A stretch of 14,769 nucleotides of DNA. Source: Paracoccaceae bacterium. GTDB lineage: Bacteria; Pseudomonadota; Alphaproteobacteria; Rhodobacterales; Rhodobacteraceae. Below the pieces are notes generated by a model. The model was not told the origin of the DNA, searched no databases, and saw only the letters and a program-made list of their open reading frames with translations. The stretch spans positions 1 to 14,769 of the forward strand of contig JALXER010000267.1 of assembly GCA_027069385.1 (NCBI GenBank), in the 5' to 3' direction. The position numbers and the translations under genes are program-made. Every line of letters starts with the position of its first letter. The stretch's first letter is position 1. Positions 7,313 through 13,044 of this stretch are shown here, piece after piece.

Positions 7313-8038
7313 TTACCAGCCGGTCGCGGCGCTGACGCCTCCGTCCAGCGTCAAAACCGTGCCATTAATCCATGACGCGGCGGGGGATGCAAGAAAAAGC
7401 ACCGCCTCGGCCACATCTTTTGGGGTGCCCATACGGCCAAGCGGACAGGCCGCCTGCCAGCGCGCCACCCCTTCGGGCCACCGGGTTTCAATATCGGGGC
7501 GGGCGATCAATCCGGGTGCAACCGCGTTGGCCCGCACCCCTTGCGCGCCGTATTCCATGGCAAAAGACCGCGTCAGCGATTCCAGCGCCGCCTTGCTGGC
7601 CGCATAATGGGCATGGCCGCCGCCACCGGGGTTGCTTGCCTCGATCGAGGAAATGTTGATCACCGAGGCATTCTGCGCCCGCGCCGGTATCTGCGCCACA
7701 AAGGCGCGGGTCAGGGCCAGCACCGCGCCCACATTGACCCGCATCATGCGCGCAACCGCCGTGTCGCTCATGTCCCCGAGCGCCAGAACCGACTGGTCGG
7801 CGGCGCAATGGATTAACAGATCCGGCGCGCCTAGTTCTGCCGTGACCGCGCCCAGCAGTTCGGTTTCAAAACCGGGTTCGCCCAGATCGGCCTGAAAGCA
7901 CGCCCCGCCTTGCGCGGGCCGGTTCTGGCCGTATTGCAGCGCCACGCGCGCACCGGCAGCATCAAGGCGCGCCGCAATCGCGCCCCCGATCGGCCCCGAT
8001 GCGCCGGTCACCAGCGCCACCTGTCCCGAAAGGCTCAT
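7313..8038 (-). CDS. SDR-family oxidoreductase of unknown substrate
   Basis: A short-chain dehydrogenase/reductase of 241 residues with one Rossmann domain, predicted cytosolic and NAD(P)-dependent. The catalytic set is complete: Asn102, Ser131 in NISS, Tyr145 and Lys149 in YAASK. The C-terminal LDGG pattern is also typical. Two motifs are unusual: the cofactor loop is TGASGPIG (11-18), with Pro where TGxxxGxG has its middle Gly, and the NNAG strand is replaced by HCAAD (77-81). Its ATG overlaps the stop of the nucleoside phosphorylase gene (ATGA), and puuD follows after 16 nt, so it is firmly inside the purine operon, yet no standard purine step needs an SDR. A role in base or ureide chemistry, or in pterin reduction (pteridine reductases also vary this loop), is a guess. 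Confidence 0.88.
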   Translation of the reverse strand: MSLSGQVALVTGASGPIGGAIAARLDAAGARVALQYGQNRPAQGGACFQADLGEPGFETELLGAVTAELGAPDLLIHCAADQSVLALGDMSDTAVARMMRVNVGAVLALTRAFVAQIPARAQNASVINISSIEASNPGGGGHAHYAASKAALESLTRSFAMEYGAQGVRANAVAPGLIARPDIETRWPEGVARWQAACPLGRMGTPKDVAEAVLFLASPAASWINGTVLTLDGGVSAATGW

Positions 8039-8856
8039 AATACCCCCTTTTCCAGCATCGCCAGCACGATGCGCCGGATTTCATCGGCACCTTTGGCCGC
8101 GACCTCCAGCACTTCCTCGATGGTGTCGGGCTGCTGGTCCGGCCCGCCCGCGGCGCTGTTGGTCACCACCGAAAATCCCAGCACCTTTAGCCCCGCATGG
8201 TTGGCGGCGATCACCTCTTGCACCGTGGACATGCCGACCAGATCGGCCCCCGAGGCACGCAAATGCCGCCGCTCGGCGCTGGTTTCGAATTCCGGCCCTT
8301 TCAGCCCCGCATAAATGCCGGTTTTCAGCCCGGGCGCGACACCCAGCGCCTGCGCGCGCAAATCCGGGTCATAGGCCCGCGACATATCGGGAAAGCGCAG
8401 CCCCAGCGCATCGTCATTGGGGCCGATCAACGGCGAAACACCGGTAAAGTTCATCTGGTCACCAATCAGCACCGGCGCACCGACCGGAAAATCCGGGTTC
8501 AGCCCGCCCGCCGCATTGGTCACCACATAGGTTTGCGCCCCGAGCGCCCGCATCACATAGACCGGCAACACGATATCCGCAGGGCTCCAGCCCTCGTACA
8601 GGTGAAACCGGCCGTTTTGCGCAACCACCGGCTGGCCGCACAGATGGCCGAACACGAATTCACCCTTGTGCCCGGGTGCCGATGATTGCGGGAAATCCGG
8701 AATGTCCCGATAGGCCAGCCGCGCGCTGACCTCTATCCGGTCGAGCAACGGAGCCAGCCCCGTGCCGGTTACCAGCGCCAGTCGCGGCGCCATCGCGCCC
8801 GTTTGGCCAACCGCATCTACCGCCCGTTGCACCCGTTTACCAAAATCCCTGTCCAT
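8035..8856 (-). CDS. Purine-nucleoside phosphorylase, trimeric type
   Basis: Cleaves purine nucleosides with phosphate to the free base and ribose-1-phosphate (273 residues, the usual size of the trimeric class). Visible motifs are GRFHLYEG (82-89), VTNAAGGLN (112-120), GPEFET (187-192), VGMSTVQEV (207-215) and VVTN (230-233). Asn233 stands where human PNP has Asn243, the residue that prefers 6-oxopurines, so guanosine and inosine are the likely substrates rather than adenosine or methylthioadenosine. The ATG at 8856 is preferred, with AAAGGG 5 nt upstream; a GTG directly before it at 8859 is also possible. This is the first gene of the purine operon, and its promoter must lie in the short space shared with the divergent cupin gene. 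Confidence 0.92.
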   Translation of the reverse strand: MDRDFGKRVQRAVDAVGQTGAMAPRLALVTGTGLAPLLDRIEVSARLAYRDIPDFPQSSAPGHKGEFVFGHLCGQPVVAQNGRFHLYEGWSPADIVLPVYVMRALGAQTYVVTNAAGGLNPDFPVGAPVLIGDQMNFTGVSPLIGPNDDALGLRFPDMSRAYDPDLRAQALGVAPGLKTGIYAGLKGPEFETSAERRHLRASGADLVGMSTVQEVIAANHAGLKVLGFSVVTNSAAGGPDQQPDTIEEVLEVAAKGADEIRRIVLAMLEKGVL

Positions 8857-8881
8857 CACAGCCCTTTCCCTTTTGGGGCAT

Positions 8882-8910
8882 TTGACAACACATGCGCGCC
8901 ATGCACAATG
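8882..8910 (+). promoter_or_regulatory. Possible promoter giving a leaderless cupin mRNA
   Basis: TTGACA (8882-8887) is a perfect -35, followed after 17 nt by ACAATG (8905-8910) as a weak -10. A start 6-7 nt later falls at about 8916, which is an in-frame ATG of the cupin gene. None of the candidate starts (8892, 8901, 8916) has an SD. A leaderless transcript is inferred, not shown. The same 60 bases must also hold the promoter of the divergent purine operon. Confidence 0.3.
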
Positions 8911-8915
8911 CCCAT

Positions 8916-9281
8916 ATGCTGACCAAAATCCCCCAAAACCCCGCGCCCGAGTTTTTTACCCGCGAACGCTGCCATATCAAGGAAATCCTGAACGATCCGC
9001 GCCACAACGGCCTGTCCATCGCGCGCTGTCGCGTCGAACCGGGCGTAACCACCGAATTGCACCGGCTGCTTGGCACCGCCGAAACCTATCTGATCGAGCA
9101 GGGCACCGGGCGCATGGACGACGCACAAAATGCCCCCCTGCCGGTCGGGCCGGGCGATTGCATCGCCATTCCGCCCGGACATGCGCAACGCATCACCAAT
9201 ACCGGCGATCAGGATCTGCTGTTTCTGGTGATCTGCACCCCAAGGTTCACCCCCGAGTGTTACGAGCCTAAAACGCCTTGA
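8916..9281 (+). CDS. Small single-domain cupin protein
   Basis: A one-domain cupin of about 121 residues, predicted cytosolic. Motif 1 is degenerate: ELHRLLGTAE keeps His49 and Glu56, with Glu at the place of the first His of the usual HxH pair. Motif 2 has GPGDCIAIPPGHAQRITN with His89. A metal site is therefore possible but not the classical 3-His/1-Glu set. Many such cupins act as sugar or small-molecule binding or isomerising proteins; the function here is unknown. In-frame ATGs at 8892 and 8901 are alternative starts and none has a ribosome-binding site. Its 3' end overlaps the convergent RAM-domain gene by 14 nt. It lies back to back with the purine operon, but it is far too short to be the bicupin ureidoglycine aminohydrolase. 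Confidence 0.8.
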   Translation: MLTKIPQNPAPEFFTRERCHIKEILNDPRHNGLSIARCRVEPGVTTELHRLLGTAETYLIEQGTGRMDDAQNAPLPVGPGDCIAIPPGHAQRITNTGDQDLLFLVICTPRFTPECYEPKTP

Positions 9282-9504
9282 AGGTCAGCGTGGTCAGCGA
9301 TTTCTTGATCCCTTTGATGTTGGCGATGTTCTCACTGACATATTTACCGATATCTTTGCCCTCGGGCACATAGACCTTTAGCATCAGATCATAATCGCCG
9401 CTGGTCGAGTACATTTCCGACACGATTTCGCGCTGATAGATTTCATCGGCAACCGCATAGGTTTTGCCCGGTTTGCAGCGAAGCTGGATAAAGACACAGG
9501 TCAT
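9268..9504 (-). CDS. Stand-alone Lrp/AsnC ligand-binding (RAM) domain protein
   Basis: A 78-residue protein that is only the effector-binding RAM domain of the Lrp/AsnC family, with no helix-turn-helix. The core is recognisable: a first beta strand (VFIQLRCKPGK), the helix around EIVSEMYSTSGDYDLMLKV with the conserved G-x-YD turn, and a last strand LTTLTF. Such proteins form oligomers that bind amino acids and may modulate full-length Lrp partners. The target here is unknown. AGAGGA lies 6 nt before the ATG at 9504, so the short start is real and no DNA-binding part has been cut off. It overlaps the cupin gene tail to tail by 14 nt and diverges from the hydrolase gene. Confidence 0.85.
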   Translation of the reverse strand: MTCVFIQLRCKPGKTYAVADEIYQREIVSEMYSTSGDYDLMLKVYVPEGKDIGKYVSENIANIKGIKKSLTTLTFKAF

Positions 9505-9582
9505 GGTTTTCCTCTGGCATTTGCATTGGTCTGTGCATTTGATAGCCTATCGCAACCCGAATGAAAACCGATGGATGGGCAA
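9505..9582. promoter_or_regulatory. Divergent promoter region, RAM-domain gene / hydrolase
   Basis: Seventy-eight bases separate the two divergent starts. They hold the direct repeat GCATTTG (9517-9523 and 9535-9541, 18-nt period) and the palindrome GATAG-C-CTATC (9541-9551). A weak + strand pair TTGCAT (9521-9526) and TAGCCT (9543-9548) overlaps both. Shared control is plausible; no regulator can be named. Confidence 0.35.
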
Positions 9583-10395
9583 ATGACCATAACCGACTGG
9601 GATGACGCCTATGCCAACGGCGCGTATATCGATGGCGCGGCCGATTACCCGGATCGCTGGGCGGCGCTGGCGCGGGGGTTTCGTGACGGGCACCGGCAAA
9701 AGCAGCTCGATATTACCTACGGGGCGTCGGACCGCCAGCGGGTTGACCTGTTCCTGCCCGCCGCCGCGCCGCTGGGGCTGGTGGTGTTCGTGCATGGCGG
9801 TTACTGGATGGCGTTTGACAAATCGGGCTGGTCTCATTTGGCCGCCGGACCGCTGGCCTGCGGATACGCGGTGGCGATACCGTCTTATGATCTGGCCCCG
9901 AATGTGCGCCTGTCCGAAATCCCCCGCCAGATTGCGGCGGCAATCACCCTTGCGGCCCAAAGGGTTAGCGGGCCAATCCTGCTGACGGGCCATTCCGCCG
10001 GTGGCCATCTGGTGGCGCGGATGGGTTGCCGGAACGCTCCGCTTGCACCCGCCATCGCCACCCGCATTACGCGCATCACCCCGATCAGCGGCCTGCCCGA
10101 CCTGCGCCCGCTGCTCAACACCGCCATGAACGCCACGCTTGGCCTTGACCCCTCTGAAGCCGCCGCCGAGAGTCCGGCCCTGCTGCCCCCTCGCCAAGGT
10201 TTTGCCCTGACCGCATGGGTCGGTGCCGATGAACGCCCCGAATTCCGGCGCCAAAACGCGCTGCTGCCCGCAATCTGGGGCCAGACCGGCCTGACCACCC
10301 ACACCAAAGAATCCCCCCGCCGCCACCATTTCAACGTGATCGACCCTCTGGCCGTTGCAGGGTCCGACCTGTGCCGCGCGGTGCTGGGAACTTGA
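9583..10395 (+). CDS. Alpha/beta hydrolase, kynurenine formamidase-like
   Basis: A cytosolic alpha/beta-hydrolase-fold enzyme of 270 residues. The oxyanion motif HGGYW (71-75), the nucleophile Ser138 in GHSAGG, an acid at Asp216 in VGADERPEF and a His in HHFNV (248-249) give a complete triad. HGGYW plus this length matches bacterial arylformamidase-like proteins, which hydrolyse N-formylkynurenine to kynurenine and formate in tryptophan breakdown; other small esters or amides are possible. The start at 9583 gives MTITDWDDAYANG, which I recall as the family's usual N-terminus; the ATG at 9571 adds four residues. It lies between the two halves of a split tryptophan biosynthesis locus, but no tryptophan dioxygenase or kynureninase gene is in the window, so the activity is a family-based guess. 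Confidence 0.85.
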   Translation: MTITDWDDAYANGAYIDGAADYPDRWAALARGFRDGHRQKQLDITYGASDRQRVDLFLPAAAPLGLVVFVHGGYWMAFDKSGWSHLAAGPLACGYAVAIPSYDLAPNVRLSEIPRQIAAAITLAAQRVSGPILLTGHSAGGHLVARMGCRNAPLAPAIATRITRITPISGLPDLRPLLNTAMNATLGLDPSEAAAESPALLPPRQGFALTAWVGADERPEFRRQNALLPAIWGQTGLTTHTKESPRRHHFNVIDPLAVAGSDLCRAVLGT

Positions 10396-10466
10396 TTAAT
10401 GTCAATGCACGCGGGCTGCGATGGTGGGACAATTTGTTAAAGAAAACAGATAATCGGGAGAACGCC

Positions 10467-10784
10467 ATGATCGACCTAGCGACACGAAAACGCCAATTAC
10501 TGGACCGGCTGGCCTCGCTCGATGAAAAGCTACACGAGATCGAAGATGAACTCGACCGCCCGATGCCCACCGATTTTGCCGAACGCGCCTCCGAGCGCGA
10601 AGAAGACGAGGTGCTCGAAGGGCTGGGCAATGTCGGGCTGAAAAAGCAACAAATGATAGAGGCCGCCCTTGCCCGTATCGATGAAGGCGAATACGGTTAC
10701 TGCACCCATTGCGGCGCGCAGATCTCGGAAGAACGCCTCGACCTGCTGCCCTATGCGCCAATGTGCGGGAAATGCGCCAAATAG
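10467..10784 (+). CDS. Short DksA/TraR-family zinc-finger protein
   Basis: A 105-residue protein with an N-terminal coiled coil and a C-terminal four-Cys zinc finger: Cys79, Cys82, Cys100 and Cys103 (CxxC, 17 residues, CxxC). The family binds RNA polymerase through the secondary channel and adjusts initiation with ppGpp. The coiled coil is shorter than in the 151-residue E. coli DksA. Its likely tip reads PTDFAERASEREEDE, with acidic residues but not an exact copy of the DksA tip. GGGAG 6 nt upstream supports the ATG at 10467; the frame is open further upstream but without a signal. It could be a second, specialised DksA-like factor. It is 71 nt after the hydrolase and 54 nt before the next small gene. 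Confidence 0.88.
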   Translation: MIDLATRKRQLLDRLASLDEKLHEIEDELDRPMPTDFAERASEREEDEVLEGLGNVGLKKQQMIEAALARIDEGEYGYCTHCGAQISEERLDLLPYAPMCGKCAK

Positions 10785-10838
10785 CGCAGGGTTTGGCGGG
10801 GGTCGACCGGTTGGCAGTATAACACTAAGGGGAAAGAA

Positions 10839-11039
10839 ATGTCGTTTGAAAGCCTGAAAGCCCGGATCAATATGATTCTGGATACCGCAACGCATCAACC
10901 CGAAGACCTGCACGAATTGCAGGAATCGCTGCGCGAGGAACTGTCGTCGCTGCGTGCGCAGGGCCTGCCGCTGCCGCAAGACCTTGTCGCGTTGGAAGCC
11001 AAGCTTGAAGCCAGGTTTAACCTGCCCGAGGCTCCCTGA
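10839..11039 (+). CDS. Small helical protein of unknown function (66 residues)
   Basis: I do not recognise a named family. It is acidic and strongly helical, rich in Glu, Leu, Ala and Gln (for example LHELQESLREELSSL), with a Pro-containing turn (GLPLPQDL) between two helices, and has no signal peptide or membrane segment. A strong SD (AAGGGG, 6 nt before the ATG) and codon use like its neighbours support a real gene. The reading frame is short but complete. It follows the DksA-like gene on the same strand by 54 nt and may be co-transcribed with it. A small coiled-coil adaptor is the simplest idea, without direct evidence. Confidence 0.75.
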   Translation: MSFESLKARINMILDTATHQPEDLHELQESLREELSSLRAQGLPLPQDLVALEAKLEARFNLPEAP

Positions 11040-11047
11040 TTTCCCCC

Positions 11048-11156
11048 GCCCCGCTTGGGGCCTTCGCCGACGCGGGGCATTGAGCCCCCCGCCGGCGAAA
11101 CATCGACAAGCGATGTGTCCTAAAGGCCGGAGTCGCCCACCGGTGCGCAGCGCCGG
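11048..11156. other. Structured non-coding stretch with nested hairpins
   Basis: Between two convergent genes, 11040-11213 has no convincing ORF but several inverted repeats: GCCCC/GGGGC (11048-11052 with 11057-11061), an alternative CCCCGC/GCGGGG (11049-11054 with 11072-11077), ACATCG/CGATGT (11100-11105 with 11111-11116) and CCGGCG/CGCCGG (11092-11097 with 11151-11156), which would enclose the previous one. The first could terminate the 66-residue gene. The larger fold could be a small RNA, a processed 3' end or an intergenic repeat. Only the pairings are seen. Confidence 0.4.
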
Positions 11157-11184
11157 ATTTTTGTGAGGGAACCCTCACAAAAAT
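11157..11184. terminator. Symmetric inverted repeat, likely bidirectional terminator
   Basis: ATTTTTGTGAGGG (11157-11169) and CCCTCACAAAAAT (11172-11184) are perfect 13-base arms around AA. The stem is preceded by T and followed by A on both strands, so a transcript from either side meets the same hairpin; this is not the classical stem-then-U-run order. It lies 30 bases beyond the yibQ stop and between converging genes, which suits a shared terminator, but a protein-binding palindrome is not excluded. Confidence 0.45.
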
Positions 11185-11213
11185 GCGCCCGATGGCGGCA
11201 GCCGAGGGCGTGA

Positions 11214-12329
11214 TCAGCGTCGCAGAACCACACTGGCAGGAACAATCTGGATTTGCGCGGCACGATCGCCCCGCAGCCATTTCACCAGCGATTCGATGGT
11301 CGTGGCCCGGGTGCGGGCAAATACGATGGCGCTGCCGCCGGTTTGCGCCGCCAGCGCGGCGCGGTCAAGGGCGCGTTCGATAATGAACGGGTCCGGGTCC
11401 GAATCGATCACCCGTGTGATAATGCCAAACGGCACGCCCGATCTCAGCGCCAGCGCTTCGGCGCGGATATCACCGGCTCCGGCAAAGGATATCGCCCCGT
11501 GGCCGGTTTCAGAAACCACTTCAAAGAACGCCTTGGAGGCGGCTTCGTCCCGCAGCACGCTGCCAAAGCTGTTATCGATCAGCGCCACCGAAACCGGCAC
11601 ATGCTCGATATAGCTTTTGATGGTTGCGGCCATATCCCCGTTGTTAGAAATGACTTCGGGGATCATCGCAAGGACTTCATAGCCCGAATCCCGAAACCCG
11701 CGTCCGGCATTGGGATCGTCGGTATCCGCCGGAATGGCAAAACTGAACGGCACGCCGGTATCCAGCAGCGGTTGCAGCGGTTCTTCTTGCGTATCCAGCA
11801 GAATAATCGCCATGACCTGTTTGGTCGGGTCCACATCAAAGCTGGCCGAGAACACATCGATCGCGCTGCCATTGGCCAGATCCTGCAAGGCCGGCGGGGG
11901 CGTTGATTCAACAGCCACCACCGATTCGTCACTAGCGGCATTTACCGCTTCAGCCCCTTGTTCTTCAATGGTCTGGGTTTGCACAGTCTGGGTGCTTTGG
12001 TCGCCATCACCGATATCCGGCGTTCCGGTGCTTTGGGCCTCGACCACCGGTGCCTGGACTTCGGTGGTCGATTCTATCGGTTCCTGAAGCACCGGCAGCG
12101 CCACCGAATCGCCGGTGCCGCCAATCACCACCCCCGAGCCGGTCGTGCCGTCAGACGCCACGTCAAATCCCTGCGGGTCGCTCTGGGCGATATCGCTTAC
12201 CACGGCTTGCGGGCCTTTGGGCTTTATCGGAAAGGCATAGCTAAGCCCGGCAAATACCAGCACCCAAACCACAAACCCCAATACAACGCCCCGGAAAAAG
12301 CCGCCGTTCTTTCCGTTGTTCTTTGCCAT
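11214..12329 (-). CDS. yibQ: YibQ-like divergent polysaccharide deacetylase, probably inactive
   Basis: A 371-residue envelope protein: membrane anchor (about 12-33), a long Thr/Gln/Val/Ser-rich linker (about 40-165) and a NodB-like domain (about 168-371) of the divergent polysaccharide deacetylase (YibQ) family. Expected metal-site motifs are altered: the IDDxG strand reads IILLDTQE (175-182), the HEVxLxxP motif reads YEVLAMIPE (217-225) and the NNHMGS motif reads DNSFGS (252-257). The protein is probably a periplasmic binding or scaffold protein rather than a deacetylase. AGGA lies 8 nt before the ATG at 12329. It is divergent from trpG across 133 bases. I recall a yibQ gene between trpE and trpG in Rhodobacter sphaeroides, so the position looks ancestral. 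Family assignment is good; loss of activity is inference. Confidence 0.82.
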   Translation of the reverse strand: MAKNNGKNGGFFRGVVLGFVVWVLVFAGLSYAFPIKPKGPQAVVSDIAQSDPQGFDVASDGTTGSGVVIGGTGDSVALPVLQEPIESTTEVQAPVVEAQSTGTPDIGDGDQSTQTVQTQTIEEQGAEAVNAASDESVVAVESTPPPALQDLANGSAIDVFSASFDVDPTKQVMAIILLDTQEEPLQPLLDTGVPFSFAIPADTDDPNAGRGFRDSGYEVLAMIPEVISNNGDMAATIKSYIEHVPVSVALIDNSFGSVLRDEAASKAFFEVVSETGHGAISFAGAGDIRAEALALRSGVPFGIITRVIDSDPDPFIIERALDRAALAAQTGGSAIVFARTRATTIESLVKWLRGDRAAQIQIVPASVVLRR

Positions 12330-12462
12330 TTATCCCATCCTGTCGTTCAATCCCCGGTAAGGGCTTTCCCTTCCATGGTTGATCCTGTTAATCATGTATA
12401 ACGCGCATTTGGGCATCTTCCAGCCCTGATTGCATCTTTTTTGTTGTCAAAGGGCGGTTTGA
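12330..12462. promoter_or_regulatory. Divergent control region yibQ / trpG
   Basis: These 133 bases must hold the start signals of both genes. TATAAC (12397-12402) is the best -10-like element toward trpG, but TTGATC (12379-12384) is only 12 nt upstream of it, too close for a normal pair. A T-run (12437-12442) precedes the trpG SD. I see no Trp-rich leader peptide and only a 4-bp stem (GGGC/GCCC, 12411-12426), so no attenuator is called here. Confidence 0.35.
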
Positions 12463-13044
12463 ATGCTTTTGCTGATCGATAATTACGATAGTTTCACCTA
12501 TAATCTGGTGCATTATCTGGGCGAACTTGGCACCGAAGTGACGGTAAAACGCAATGACGAGCTAAGCGTTGCGCAAGCCATGGACCTGTCACCGGCGGCG
12601 ATTCTGCTGTCGCCCGGGCCGTGCGACCCGGCACAGGCGGGCATTTGCCTCGATCTTGTCCACGCGGCCGCACGCACCCGAACCCCGTTGATCGGGGTCT
12701 GTCTGGGGCATCAGGCAATTGGCGAGGCCTTTGGTGGCAAGGTGGTGCGCGCCGACCGGATTATGCACGGCAAGATCGACCGGATCAGCCACAGCGGCAA
12801 GGGCCTGTTCAAAGACCTGCCCAGCCCGTTCAGGGCGACGCGCTATCATTCGCTGACAGTGGACCGCGCCAGCCTGCCGGACTGTCTGGAGATCACCGCC
12901 GAGGTGGAAGACGGGACAATCATGGGCCTGCAACATCGTGAATTGCCCCTGTTCGGGGTGCAGTTCCACCCCGAATCCATTGCCTCCGAGCATGGATACA
13001 AGCTATTACAAAACTTCCTGGAAAACGTGAAAGTACCGGCATGA
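12463..13044 (+). CDS. trpG: Anthranilate synthase component II, glutamine amidotransferase (TrpG)
   Basis: Glutaminase subunit of 193 residues that releases ammonia from glutamine and channels it to TrpE. The class I glutamine amidotransferase triad is complete: Cys80 in GVCLGHQ, His169 and Glu171 in FHPES. Also visible are the N-terminal IDNYDSFTYNL, the oxyanion region SPGPCDP and the HGK loop. It is a stand-alone subunit, not fused to TrpD as in E. coli or to TrpE as in rhizobia. AAAGGG lies 8 nt before the ATG at 12463. Its stop overlaps the trpD start (ATGA), so the two are translationally coupled. A related role as PabA for folate synthesis is possible, but the overlap with trpD argues for tryptophan. 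Confidence 0.96.
   Translation: MLLLIDNYDSFTYNLVHYLGELGTEVTVKRNDELSVAQAMDLSPAAILLSPGPCDPAQAGICLDLVHAAARTRTPLIGVCLGHQAIGEAFGGKVVRADRIMHGKIDRISHSGKGLFKDLPSPFRATRYHSLTVDRASLPDCLEITAEVEDGTIMGLQHRELPLFGVQFHPESIASEHGYKLLQNFLENVKVPA

Noticed and set aside
8916..9281. Cupin as ureidoglycine aminohydrolase of the purine pathway
   Set aside because: Those enzymes are bicupins of about twice this length, and motif 1 here lacks the full metal-ligand set.
9547..10329. 260-codon - strand frame opposite the alpha/beta hydrolase
   Set aside because: Gly/Arg/Gln-rich shadow; the + strand gene has a full catalytic triad.
10449..10454. GATAAT as a -10 box for the DksA-like gene
   Set aside because: A start about 7 nt later would remove the good GGGAG ribosome-binding site at 10456-10460, and no -35 is seen at the right distance.
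12376..12402. Short frame MVDPVNHV before trpG as a trp leader peptide
   Set aside because: It has no Trp codon, no SD and no strong downstream terminator hairpin.
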